Assembly (NCBI RefSeq): GCF_001545035.1 | Contig: NZ_FCOJ02000065.1 | Span: 1-39,091, forward strand | Direction: 5' to 3' | Length of the DNA stretch: 39,091 nt | From: Caballeronia glebae | GTDB taxonomy: Bacteria; Pseudomonadota; Gammaproteobacteria; Burkholderiales; Burkholderiaceae | In this document: positions 7,685 through 18,148 of the stretch, in pieces | Layout of the letters: each line of letters opens with the position of its first letter | Position numbering within the stretch: the stretch's first letter is position 1 | Translations under genes and position numbers: made by a program | The notes under the pieces: generated by a model | Database searches by the model: none | Seen by the model: the letters and a program-made list of their open reading frames with translations, nothing else | What the model was told of the DNA's origin: nothing

Positions 7685-8938
7685 ATGGCAGAGATCAAGA
7701 ATTACACGCTGAACTTTGGCCCGCAGCACCCGGCAGCGCACGGCGTGCTGCGCCTCGTGCTGGAACTCGACGGCGAAGTGATTCAGCGCGCCGACCCGCA
7801 CATCGGTCTGCTGCATCGCGCGACCGAGAAGCTCGCCGAGACCAAGACCTTTCTGCAGTCCGTGCCGTATATGGACCGTCTCGACTATGTGTCGATGATG
7901 GTCAACGAGCACGGCTATGTGCTGGCTATCGAAAAGCTGCTCGGCATCGACGTGCCGATCCGCGCGAAGTACATCCGCGTGCTGTTCGACGAAATCACGC
8001 GTGTGCTGAATCACCTGATGTGGATCGGCTCGCACGCGCTGGACGTCGGCGCAATGGCGGTGTTCCTCTACGCGTTTCGCGAGCGCGAAGACCTGATGGA
8101 CGTCTACGAGGCGGTGTCGGGCGCGCGCATGCACGCGGCCTACTATCGTCCGGGCGGTGTCTATCGCGATCTGCCGGACGCGATGCCGCAATACAAGGCG
8201 TCGAAGATCCGCAACGCGAAGGCGCTCGACAGGATGAACGAGACCCGCCAAGGCTCGTTGCTCGACTTCATCGAAGACTTTTTCAATCGCTTTCCGGGTT
8301 GTGTCGACGAGTACGAAACGCTGCTCACCGACAACCGCATCTGGAAGCAGCGTCTCGTGGGCATCGGCGTGGTGAGTCCGGAGCGCGCGTTGCAGATGGG
8401 TCTTTCGGGCGCGATGTTGCGCGGCTCGGGCATCGAGTGGGACTTGCGCAAGAAGCAGCCCTACGAAGTGTACGATCAGCTCGACTTCGATATCCCCGTC
8501 GGCGTGAATGGCGATTGCTACGACCGCTATCTGGTGCGCGTGGAAGAAATGCGTCAGTCGGTCCGCATCGCCCAACAGTGCATTGCGTGGCTGCGCAAGA
8601 ATCCCGGCCCTGTGATGGTCGATAATCACAAGGTTGCGCCGCCGTCGCGCGTCGGCATGAAGAGCAACATGGAAGAGCTGATTCACCATTTCAAGCTCTT
8701 CACCGAAGGCTTCCACGTGCCGGAAGGCGAAACGTACGCGGCCGTGGAGCACCCGAAGGGCGAGTTCGGCATCTACCTGATTTCGGATGGCGCGAACAAG
8801 CCGTATCGCCTGAAGATTCGCGCGCCGGGCTATGCGCATCTCGCATCGCTCGATGAAATGGCGCGAGGCCACATGATCGCCGACGCTGTGACGATCATCG
8901 GTACGCAAGACATCGTGTTCGGCGAGATCGATCGCTGA
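7685..8938 (+). CDS. nuoD: NADH-quinone oxidoreductase subunit D
   Basis: A 417-residue 49-kDa-type subunit, evolutionarily a [NiFe]-hydrogenase large-subunit relative, that forms most of the quinone-binding cavity with NuoB. The N-terminal NFGPQHPAAHGVLRLVLELDGE carries the histidines that line the quinone site. HIGLLHRATEKL and the GSHALDVGAMAVFLYAFREREDLMD region are diagnostic, as is the C-terminal VFGEIDR. The hydrogenase metal-site cysteines are absent, as expected for NuoD. The next gene follows after an unusually long 151-base gap. Confidence 0.98.
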   Translation: MAEIKNYTLNFGPQHPAAHGVLRLVLELDGEVIQRADPHIGLLHRATEKLAETKTFLQSVPYMDRLDYVSMMVNEHGYVLAIEKLLGIDVPIRAKYIRVLFDEITRVLNHLMWIGSHALDVGAMAVFLYAFREREDLMDVYEAVSGARMHAAYYRPGGVYRDLPDAMPQYKASKIRNAKALDRMNETRQGSLLDFIEDFFNRFPGCVDEYETLLTDNRIWKQRLVGIGVVSPERALQMGLSGAMLRGSGIEWDLRKKQPYEVYDQLDFDIPVGVNGDCYDRYLVRVEEMRQSVRIAQQCIAWLRKNPGPVMVDNHKVAPPSRVGMKSNMEELIHHFKLFTEGFHVPEGETYAAVEHPKGEFGIYLISDGANKPYRLKIRAPGYAHLASLDEMARGHMIADAVTIIGTQDIVFGEIDR

Positions 8939-9089
8939 TTCACTGCCGCCTGCGCGGTGTGCTCGTCGAGCCGCCGTGCATGAAAACGCGAAAGCAATAA
9001 CAGGAATCCGCAGGAACGCCAGGTCTGCCGCAATACGAAGGGCGCGGCAGGTTTTCGTTCGGTAGGAATTGAAAGAGTCGTGTCTGAAA
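8939..9089 (+). other. nuoD-nuoE intergenic gap with a terminator-like hairpin
   Basis: This is one of two long gaps inside an otherwise compact operon. It holds a 7-bp stem CTGCCGC/GCGGCAG (9025-9031 with 9044-9050) followed by GTTTTCG. It resembles a weak intrinsic terminator or an RNA-processing element just before nuoE. No gene or clear promoter was seen. Confidence 0.45.
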
Positions 9090-9575
9090 ATGATCTCAGC
9101 TGAAGGCCTGAAAGAAATCGATCGCGCGGTCGCGAAGTATCCCGCCGAGCAAAAGCAATCGGCGGTGATGGCGGCGCTTGCTGTCGCTCAGGAAGAGCAT
9201 GGTTGGCTCTCGCCCGAAGTCATGCAGTTCGTGGCCGATTACCTGAGCATGCCGCCCGTGGCGGTGCAGGAAGTCGCCACGTTCTACACGATGTACGAGC
9301 TGAAGCCGGTCGGTAAGCACAAGATCACGCTCTGCACGAATCTGCCTTGCCAGCTCGGTCCGGACGGCGGTTCGGACAGCGCCGCCGAATATCTCAAGCA
9401 GAAGCTTGGAATCGATTTCGGCGAGACCACGGCCGATGGCAAATTCACGCTCAAGGAAGGCGAGTGCTTCGGCGCCTGCGGCGACGCGCCCGTGCTGCTC
9501 GTGAACAACCATCGCATGTGCAGCTTCATGAGCCGCGAGAAGATCGACCAGTTGATCGAGGAACTTTCGAAATGA
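9090..9575 (+). CDS. nuoE: NADH-quinone oxidoreductase subunit E ([2Fe-2S] N1a)
   Basis: A 161-residue thioredoxin-fold subunit of the NADH dehydrogenase module carrying cluster N1a. The four ligands are visible: Cys82 and Cys87 in CTNLPCQL, and Cys126 and Cys130 in GECFGACGDAP. An N-terminal helical bundle precedes the domain. The ATG at 9090 gives the MISAEGLKEID start. A TTG at 9069 is in frame but leaves no room for a ribosome site. The stop codon overlaps the nuoF start (ATGA at 9572-9575), a sign of translational coupling. Confidence 0.97.
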   Translation: MISAEGLKEIDRAVAKYPAEQKQSAVMAALAVAQEEHGWLSPEVMQFVADYLSMPPVAVQEVATFYTMYELKPVGKHKITLCTNLPCQLGPDGGSDSAAEYLKQKLGIDFGETTADGKFTLKEGECFGACGDAPVLLVNNHRMCSFMSREKIDQLIEELSK

Positions 9576-10894
9576 CGTCACTCCACGATCGTCACATCAA
9601 GCCGCTGATCCTCGCTGGACTTACCGGTGAGAACTGGCATCTCGAAGATTACGTCGCGCGCGGTGGCTACAAGCAGCTGCGCCGCATTCTCGAAGAGAAG
9701 ATTTCGCCCGAGCAGGTGATCGCCGACGTCAAGGCGTCGGGTCTGCGCGGCCGCGGCGGTGCGGGCTTCCCGACCGGCCTCAAATGGAGCTTCATGCCGC
9801 GTCAGTTTCCGGGGCAGAAGTATCTCGTCTGCAATTCGGACGAAGGCGAGCCTGGCACGTTCAAGGATCGCGACATCCTGCGCTGGAACCCGCACGCGTT
9901 GATCGAAGGCATGGCCATCGGCGCGTATGCGATGGGCATCACCATCGGCTACAACTATATCCACGGCGAGATTTTCGAAGTCTATCGCGTGTTCGAGGCG
10001 GCGCTCGAAGAAGCGCGCCAGGCCGGCTATCTCGGCGCGAACATCCTGGGCTCCGGGTTCTCGTTCGAGTTGTATGCGCACCACGGTTACGGCGCGTACA
10101 TTTGCGGCGAAGAAACCGCGCTGCTCGAATCGCTCGAAGGCAAGAAAGGCCAGCCGCGCTTCAAGCCGCCGTTCCCGGCGAGCTTCGGCGTGTACGGCAA
10201 GCCGACCACGATCAACAACACCGAAACGTTCGCGGCCGTGCCGTTCCTGCTGGAAGTCGGCCCGCAGAACTACCTCGAACTCGGCAAGCCGAACAACGGT
10301 GGCACGAAGATTTTCTCGGTGTCGGGCGACGTCAATCGTCCGGGCAACTACGAAGTCCCTCTCGGCACGCCGTTCTCGACCCTGATGGAACTGGCGGGCG
10401 GTGTGCGCGGCAAGTCGGTCAAGGCCGTGATTCCGGGTGGCTCGTCCGCGCCGGTCGTGCCAGGCGACATGATGCTCGCGACCGACATGGACTACGATTC
10501 GATCGCGAAGGCCGGCTCGATGCTGGGCTCGGGCGCGGTCATCGTGATGAACGAAACGCGCTGCATGGTGCGCTCGTTGTTGCGCCTGTCGTACTTCTAC
10601 TATGAAGAGTCGTGCGGTCAGTGCACGCCGTGCCGTGAGGGCACGGGCTGGCTGTATCGCGTGGTGCATCGCATCGAGCACGGTCTCGGCCGCAAGGAAG
10701 ATCTGGATCTGCTGAATTCAGTCGCCGAGAACATCATGGGTCGCACGATCTGCGCGCTGGGCGATGCTGCGGCAATGCCCGTGCGCGGCATGCTCAAGCA
10801 CTTCTGGGACGAATTCGAATATCACGTCGAGCACAAGCATTGTCTCGTCGGCGGGCACGCGCATCATGCGCCGTCCGAAGCGCTTACCGCGTAA
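9572..10894 (+). CDS. nuoF: NADH-quinone oxidoreductase subunit F (NADH/FMN site, cluster N3)
   Basis: A 440-residue flavoprotein subunit where NADH is oxidised. The glycine-rich GRGGAGFPTGLKW (about residues 60-72) and the CNSDEGEPGTFKDR segment form the NADH and FMN pockets. GYGAYICGEETALLESLEGK is also conserved. The [4Fe-4S] cluster N3 ligands are Cys348, Cys351 and Cys354 in ESCGQCTPCREG, and Cys394 in TICALGD. The start at 9572 overlaps the end of nuoE by four bases. The frame is open far upstream but only as an overlap with nuoE. It acts with NuoE and NuoG in the cytoplasm. Confidence 0.98.
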   Translation: MTSLHDRHIKPLILAGLTGENWHLEDYVARGGYKQLRRILEEKISPEQVIADVKASGLRGRGGAGFPTGLKWSFMPRQFPGQKYLVCNSDEGEPGTFKDRDILRWNPHALIEGMAIGAYAMGITIGYNYIHGEIFEVYRVFEAALEEARQAGYLGANILGSGFSFELYAHHGYGAYICGEETALLESLEGKKGQPRFKPPFPASFGVYGKPTTINNTETFAAVPFLLEVGPQNYLELGKPNNGGTKIFSVSGDVNRPGNYEVPLGTPFSTLMELAGGVRGKSVKAVIPGGSSAPVVPGDMMLATDMDYDSIAKAGSMLGSGAVIVMNETRCMVRSLLRLSYFYYEESCGQCTPCREGTGWLYRVVHRIEHGLGRKEDLDLLNSVAENIMGRTICALGDAAAMPVRGMLKHFWDEFEYHVEHKHCLVGGHAHHAPSEALTA

Positions 10895-10944
10895 TCAGGC
10901 GCGCAGTCAGATGCGCGGACATGGGTTGAGGATCTTTATCCATC

Positions 10945-13284
10945 ATGGTTGAACTAGAAATTGACGGCAAGACGGTCGAGGTGCCTGAAGGCAGCATGGT
11001 GATCCAGGCTGCGCACAAGGTCGATACGTACATTCCTCACTTCTGCTATCACAAGAAGCTCTCGATCGCGGCGAACTGCCGGATGTGCCTCGTCGAAGTC
11101 GAGAAGATGCCGAAGGCTGTTCCCGCCTGCGCTACGCCGGTGTCGAACGGGATGATCGTGCGCACCACGTCCGACAAGGCCGTGAAGGCTCAGCAGTCGG
11201 TGATGGAATTCCTGCTGATCAACCACCCGCTCGATTGCCCGATCTGCGATCAGGGCGGCGAGTGCCAGTTGCAGGATCTGGCCGTCGGTTACGGCAAGTC
11301 GCAGTCGCGCTACAGCGAAGAAAAGCGCGTGGTGTTCCACAAGAACGTCGGCCCGCTCATCTCGATGGAAGAGATGTCGCGCTGCATCCACTGCACGCGC
11401 TGCGTTCGCTTCGGCCAGGAAGTCGCCGGCGTGATGGAGCTCGGCATGCTGGGTCGCGGCGAGCATTCGGAAATCACGTCGTTCGTCGGCAAGACCGTGG
11501 ATTCGGAACTGTCGGGCAACATGATCGACCTGTGCCCGGTCGGTGCGTTGACGAGCAAGCCGTTCCGCTACAGCGCGCGTACGTGGGAACTGTCGCGCCG
11601 CAAGTCGGTGAGCCCGCACGATTCGGTCGGCGCGAACCTCGTGGTGCAAGTGAAGAACAACCGTGTGATGCGCGTTCTGCCGATGGAAAACGAAACCATC
11701 AACGAATGCTGGATCTCGGACAAGGACCGGTTCTCGTACGAAGGGCTGAACGGCGACGAGCGTCTCACCACGCCGATGTTGAAGCAGGGCGGCAACTGGA
11801 TCGAAACCGACTGGCAGACCGCGCTCGAATACGTCGCGAAGGGTTTGAAGGGCATCAAGGCGGATCATGGCGCGAACGCCATCGCCGCATTGGCCACGCC
11901 GCACAGCACGGTCGAAGAACTGCATCTGCTGAAGCAACTGGCTGAAGGCGTCGGCACGCCGAACGTCGACTTCCGTCTGCGCCAGAACGATTTCTCGGCG
12001 CCGGTGAGCGTCGGCGCGCCGTGGCTCGGTACGAAAATCGCGGATTTGTCGACCATCGACACCGCATTCGTGATCGGCTCGTTCCTGCGTCGCGATCATC
12101 CGCTGTTCGCCGCGCGTCTGCGTCAGGCAGCGAAGAATGGCGCGAAGATCACTTTCCTCAACGCCAGCAACGACGACTCGCTTATTCCGACCGCGCATCG
12201 CCTGGTCGCGGCGCCGTCGGCGTGGCTGGATCAGTTGGCCGGCATCGCTGCCGCGGTTGCGGAAGCGCGCGGCGTCGCGCTGCCGGACGCGTTCGCAGCA
12301 CGCGAAGTGTCGGCGGCGGCGAAAGACGTCGCGGCATCGCTGTCGGCGGGCGAAGTGCGCGTCGTGCTACTCGGCAACCTCGCGGTTCAGCATCCGGATT
12401 TTGCGCAAATTCAGGCGGCGGCCCAGTGGATCGCCGACAATACCGGCGCGACGCTCGGCTTCCTTACGGAAGGCGCGAACTCGGTCGGCGCGCATCTCGT
12501 CGATGCATTGCCGGGCGAGGGCGGTCTCAACGCACGCGAAGTGTTCGAGCAGCCGCGCAAGGGCTACGTGCTGCTGAACGCCGAGCCGGAATTCGACACG
12601 GCCAGTCCGGCGCAGGCCATCGCCGCGCTGAAGGCCGCGGAAATGGTCGTCGTGATGTCGCCGTTCAAGCACGGCATGGACTACGCGGACGTGCTGCTGC
12701 CGATCGCGCCGTTCACGGAAACGTCGGGCACGTTCGTCAACGCGCAAGGCACGGCGCAGTCGTTCAACGGCGTCGTGCGCGCGCTGGGCGAAACGCGTCC
12801 GGGCTGGAAGGTGTTGCGCGTGTTGGGCACGATCCTCGGTCTGCCGGGCTTCGAGTTCGACACGGCTGAAGAAGTGCGTATCGCGGCGTTGGGCACGGGC
12901 GATCTGAGCGCGCGGCTTTCGAACAAGACGACGGTGCAGGCGCGGCGCGCGGCATCGAACATCGCGTTGAACGGCAGCGGCCTGCAGCGTCTCGCCGATG
13001 TGCCGATCTATCACGCCGATGCGCTCGTGCGCCGCGCGCCGTCGCTGCATCTGACGGCGGCCGCACGCGATGCGAACGTGGCGGGCCTCCCGACCGCGCT
13101 GTTCGACAAGCTCGGCCTGAAGGACGGCGAAGCAGTGCGTATCCGCCAAGGTAATCTGTCGGTGACATTGCCCGCGGTCCGCGATGCGAACCTCGCGGAA
13201 TCGGTGGTCCGCGTGTCGGCGGGCACGACGGCTGGCGCCGCGCTCGGCGGCCTGTTCGGTGAACTGGTAGTGGAGAAGGCGTAA
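10945..13284 (+). CDS. nuoG: NADH-quinone oxidoreductase subunit G (iron-sulfur chain)
   Basis: A 779-residue subunit that carries electrons from the flavin module along several clusters. The N-terminal ferredoxin domain has the N1b ligands in CYHKKLSIAANCRMCLVEVE plus a later Cys. The His/Cys3 N5 motif is HPLDCPICDQGGECQLQD. The N4 motif is CIHCTRCVRFGQE plus CPVGAL. A molybdopterin-oxidoreductase-like region fills the C-terminal half. The extra N7 cluster found in E. coli is missing: the aligned segment at about 223-230 reads SPHDSVGA, with Ser, Asp and Ala at the Cys positions. The length is shorter than E. coli NuoG, in line with this. Confidence 0.97.
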   Translation: MVELEIDGKTVEVPEGSMVIQAAHKVDTYIPHFCYHKKLSIAANCRMCLVEVEKMPKAVPACATPVSNGMIVRTTSDKAVKAQQSVMEFLLINHPLDCPICDQGGECQLQDLAVGYGKSQSRYSEEKRVVFHKNVGPLISMEEMSRCIHCTRCVRFGQEVAGVMELGMLGRGEHSEITSFVGKTVDSELSGNMIDLCPVGALTSKPFRYSARTWELSRRKSVSPHDSVGANLVVQVKNNRVMRVLPMENETINECWISDKDRFSYEGLNGDERLTTPMLKQGGNWIETDWQTALEYVAKGLKGIKADHGANAIAALATPHSTVEELHLLKQLAEGVGTPNVDFRLRQNDFSAPVSVGAPWLGTKIADLSTIDTAFVIGSFLRRDHPLFAARLRQAAKNGAKITFLNASNDDSLIPTAHRLVAAPSAWLDQLAGIAAAVAEARGVALPDAFAAREVSAAAKDVAASLSAGEVRVVLLGNLAVQHPDFAQIQAAAQWIADNTGATLGFLTEGANSVGAHLVDALPGEGGLNAREVFEQPRKGYVLLNAEPEFDTASPAQAIAALKAAEMVVVMSPFKHGMDYADVLLPIAPFTETSGTFVNAQGTAQSFNGVVRALGETRPGWKVLRVLGTILGLPGFEFDTAEEVRIAALGTGDLSARLSNKTTVQARRAASNIALNGSGLQRLADVPIYHADALVRRAPSLHLTAAARDANVAGLPTALFDKLGLKDGEAVRIRQGNLSVTLPAVRDANLAESVVRVSAGTTAGAALGGLFGELVVEKA

Positions 13285-13286
13285 AA

Positions 13287-14351
13287 ATGGGCTTGTTCGA
13301 TACGATCAACGCAGGCGGCTCGCAGCTTCTGGGCTTCGCATGGCCGACGGTGTGGGCGGTGGTCCGCATCCTGGTGGTTTCGGTGGTCATCCTGCTGTGC
13401 GTGGCGTACCTGATTCTCTGGGAACGCAAGCTCATCGGCTGGATGCACGTGCGTCTTGGCCCGAACCGCGTCGGTCCGGCTGGTTTGCTGCAGCCGATCG
13501 CAGACGTGCTGAAGCTTCTGCTCAAGGAAGTCATTCAGCCGACGGCGGCCAGCAAGTGGATCTACATGATCGCGCCGATCATGACCGTGGTGCCGGCCTT
13601 CGCGGTCTGGGCGGTCATTCCGTTCCAGGCAAAGGCGGTGCTCGGCGACATCAACGCTGGGCTGCTGTACGCCATGGCCATTTCGTCGATTGGCGTGTAC
13701 GGCGTGATTCTCGCCGGCTGGGCGTCGAACTCGAAGTACGCGTTCCTCGGCGCGATGCGCGCCGCGGCGCAGATGGTGTCCTACGAAATCTCGATGGGCT
13801 TCGCGCTCGTCGTGGTACTGATGGTCGCGGGTTCGCTGAACATGTCGGAAATCGTGCACTCGCAGCAACGCGGCATTTTCGCGGGCTTCGGGGTCAACTT
13901 CCTGTCGTGGAACTGGCTGCCGCTCCTGCCGATGTTCGTCGTGTACTTCATCTCGGGCATCGCCGAAACGAACCGTCACCCGTTCGACGTGGTGGAAGGC
14001 GAATCGGAAATCGTCGCGGGCCACATGATCGATTACTCGGGCATGGCGTTCGCGCTGTTCTTCCTCGCCGAGTACATCAACATGATCGTGATCTCGGCGA
14101 TCGCGACGACGCTGTTCCTCGGCGGCTGGGATGCACCGTTTGGCTTCCTGACGTTCATTCCGGGCGTATTCTGGTTTGTTTTCAAGGTTTTCCTGCTGCT
14201 GTCGGTCTTCATCTGGGCGCGTGCGACTTTCCCGCGTTACCGCTACGACCAGATCATGCGCCTCGGCTGGAAGGTCTTCCTGCCGGTGTCGGTGGTCTGG
14301 GTGGTCGTGGTCGGTTTCTGGATCATGTCGCCGCTCAACATCTGGAAGTAG
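13287..14351 (+). CDS. nuoH: NADH-quinone oxidoreductase subunit H
   Basis: A 354-residue membrane subunit with about eight helices that anchors the peripheral arm and forms the entrance to the quinone channel. Diagnostic segments are WERKLIGWMHVRLGPNRVGPAGLLQPIADVLK near the N-terminus, and a long polar loop ending in GIAETNRHPFDVVEGESEIVAG, which carries charged residues of the E-channel. The start codon lies two bases after the nuoG stop with GGAGAAGG upstream, so the two are tightly coupled. Confidence 0.98.
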   Translation: MGLFDTINAGGSQLLGFAWPTVWAVVRILVVSVVILLCVAYLILWERKLIGWMHVRLGPNRVGPAGLLQPIADVLKLLLKEVIQPTAASKWIYMIAPIMTVVPAFAVWAVIPFQAKAVLGDINAGLLYAMAISSIGVYGVILAGWASNSKYAFLGAMRAAAQMVSYEISMGFALVVVLMVAGSLNMSEIVHSQQRGIFAGFGVNFLSWNWLPLLPMFVVYFISGIAETNRHPFDVVEGESEIVAGHMIDYSGMAFALFFLAEYINMIVISAIATTLFLGGWDAPFGFLTFIPGVFWFVFKVFLLLSVFIWARATFPRYRYDQIMRLGWKVFLPVSVVWVVVVGFWIMSPLNIWK

Positions 14352-14387
14352 TCGGACGAACCCAGGACAAGAGCGGACCAAATCATC

Positions 14388-14876
14388 ATGAACGCAATTC
14401 AGAACTTCTTCAAAACCTTCTTCCTGACCGAGCTGCTGAAGGGTCTCGCGCTGACGGGTCGTTACACGTTCCAGCGCAAGATCACGGTGCAGTTCCCGGA
14501 AGAAAAGACCCCGATCTCGCCGCGTTTTCGCGGCCTGCACGCGCTGCGCCGTTACGAAAACGGCGAGGAGCGCTGCATCGCCTGCAAGCTGTGCGAAGCA
14601 GTGTGCCCGGCGATGGCGATCACGATCGAATCGGAAACGCGCGCGGACAACACCCGTCGCACGACGCGTTACGACATCGACCTGACCAAATGCATCTTCT
14701 GCGGTTTCTGCGAAGAAAGCTGCCCGGTCGACTCGATCGTCGAGACGCATATTCTCGAATATCACGGCGAAAAGCGCGGCGACCTGTATTTCACAAAAGA
14801 CATGCTGCTTGCGGTGGGCGATCGCTACGAGACGGAAATCGCCGCGTCGAAGGCGGCTGACGCGCCTTATCGTTGA
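14388..14876 (+). CDS. nuoI: NADH-quinone oxidoreductase subunit I (clusters N6a/N6b)
   Basis: A 162-residue ferredoxin-like subunit with two [4Fe-4S] motifs, CIACKLCEAVCP and CIFCGFCEESCP, which pass electrons from NuoG towards N2 in NuoB. An amphipathic N-terminal helix (about 1-30) contacts the membrane arm. The length is typical. It follows nuoH by 36 bases. The next gene, nuoJ, is separated by a 175-base gap that contains a strong hairpin. Confidence 0.98.
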   Translation: MNAIQNFFKTFFLTELLKGLALTGRYTFQRKITVQFPEEKTPISPRFRGLHALRRYENGEERCIACKLCEAVCPAMAITIESETRADNTRRTTRYDIDLTKCIFCGFCEESCPVDSIVETHILEYHGEKRGDLYFTKDMLLAVGDRYETEIAASKAADAPYR

Positions 14877-14883
14877 TATGAGT

Positions 14884-14916
14884 GCGATGCCCGGAACCTG
14901 ATGTTCCGGGCATCGC
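14884..14916 (+). promoter_or_regulatory. Strong intra-operon hairpin between nuoI and nuoJ
   Basis: GCGATGCCCGGAAC (14884-14897) pairs perfectly over 14 bp with 14903-14916 around the loop CTGAT. It starts seven bases after the nuoI stop. No T-run follows, so it is not a standard terminator. A stem of this kind may protect the upstream mRNA from 3' exonucleases or mark a processing point. A second, bulged stem (TGTTCT/AGAACA, 14971-14976 with 14991-14996) lies in the same gap, which runs from 14877 to 15051 and contains no gene. Confidence 0.6.
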
Positions 14917-15051
14917 GCCAGAGCGACTTTGTTGTTGCTGTTTGGCACACTGCGGCGCGCGCCGAGGTCGTGTTCTGTCCGTTCAAAGGAAGAACAGCCA
15001 CGAGCGCCGACACACCATGCCTGATGATGGCCTAACGATGAACCGGTAATC

Positions 15052-15729
15052 ATGGAATTCACAACCGTACTGTTCTATATCTTCGCGCTGCTGCTGGTCG
15101 TTTCCGCGCTGAAGGTGATCACTTCGCGCAACCCGGTGTCATCCGCGCTCTTCCTCGTGCTCTCGTTCTTCAACGCGGCCGCGATCTGGATGCTGCTGCA
15201 AGCCGAATTCCTCGCGATTCTGCTGGTTCTCGTGTACGTCGGCGCCGTGATGGTGCTGTTCCTGTTCGTGGTCATGATGCTCGACATCAACATCGACGTG
15301 CTGCGGCGGGATTTCAAGCGCTTCGTGCCGCTCGCGAGCATCGTCGGCGCGATCATCGTGATCGAAACGGCGCTGATCCTGTGGCACGGCTACGGCGGCA
15401 CGGTCACGCCCGAAACCTCGGCGGCGGTGACTGGCGCAGCGGTGATGCCGAACACGCAACTGATCGGCAAGGTCATCTACACCGATTACATCTTCGCGTT
15501 CGAAATCGCTGGCCTCGTGCTGCTGGTCGCGATCATCGCGGCGATCTCGCTCACGGTCCGCGACAAGAAGGACAAGAAGACGCAAACGGTCAGCCAGCAA
15601 GTCAAGGTGCGCGCTCAAGACCGCGTGCGAATCGTGAAGATGAAGTCCGAGACGGAGGCGCCGGACGCCTCCACCGAACCTGCCGTGACCGGCAACATCG
15701 GCGCGGGCACGGTCGACAACAAGGGCTGA
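15052..15729 (+). CDS. nuoJ: NADH-quinone oxidoreductase subunit J
   Basis: A 225-residue membrane subunit with five predicted helices (about 4-22, 28-47, 55-77, 92-110 and 145-165). The conserved third-helix region LLVLVYVGAVMVLFLFVVMMLDI is one of the elements that moves during coupling. Compared with E. coli NuoJ it carries a C-terminal extension of about 55 polar residues rich in Lys, Thr and acidic residues. Betaproteobacterial NuoJ proteins often have such tails. The ribosome site is weak. nuoK follows after 20 bases. Confidence 0.96.
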   Translation: MEFTTVLFYIFALLLVVSALKVITSRNPVSSALFLVLSFFNAAAIWMLLQAEFLAILLVLVYVGAVMVLFLFVVMMLDINIDVLRRDFKRFVPLASIVGAIIVIETALILWHGYGGTVTPETSAAVTGAAVMPNTQLIGKVIYTDYIFAFEIAGLVLLVAIIAAISLTVRDKKDKKTQTVSQQVKVRAQDRVRIVKMKSETEAPDASTEPAVTGNIGAGTVDNKG

Positions 15730-15749
15730 GCGCGAAGGAGATATCGAAT

Positions 15750-16055
15750 ATGTTGAGTCTTGCCCATTACCTCGTGCTCGGTGCGATCCTCTTTGCGATC
15801 AGCATCGTCGGCATCTTCCTGAACCGCCGCAATGTCATCATCATCCTGATGGCCATCGAATTGATGCTGCTCGCGGTGAACACCAATTTCGTCGCGTTCT
15901 CACACTATCTGGGCGATGTGCACGGCCAGATTTTCGTGTTCTTCGTGCTGACCGTCGCCGCTGCTGAAGCCGCGATCGGCCTCGCGATTCTCGTGACCCT
16001 GTTCCGTAGCCTCGACACGATTAACGTCGAGGACCTCGATCAGCTCAAAGGTTAA
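15750..16055 (+). CDS. nuoK: NADH-quinone oxidoreductase subunit K
   Basis: A 101-residue, three-helix membrane subunit related to MrpC that belongs to the proton-conducting chain. Both buried glutamates of the family are visible, in MAIELMLLAVN and VAAAEAAIGLAILV. The ATG at 15750 follows a good AAGGAG ribosome site. The length is exactly typical. The frame is open far upstream but only within nuoJ. Confidence 0.98.
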   Translation: MLSLAHYLVLGAILFAISIVGIFLNRRNVIIILMAIELMLLAVNTNFVAFSHYLGDVHGQIFVFFVLTVAAAEAAIGLAILVTLFRSLDTINVEDLDQLKG

Positions 16056-16072
16056 TTTCAGGCTAGGCAGTT

Positions 16073-18136
<2,064 letters not shown>

Positions 18137-18148
18137 GGCGAGGGACCT

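Noticed and set aside
7046..8908. A 620-residue minus-strand open frame opposite nuoC and nuoD
   Set aside because: Same antisense shadow pattern, while nuoC and nuoD are unmistakable on the plus strand.
13011..15062. A 683-residue minus-strand open frame opposite nuoH and nuoI
   Set aside because: Low-complexity, highly charged translation with no family resemblance; the opposite strand encodes NuoH and NuoI.
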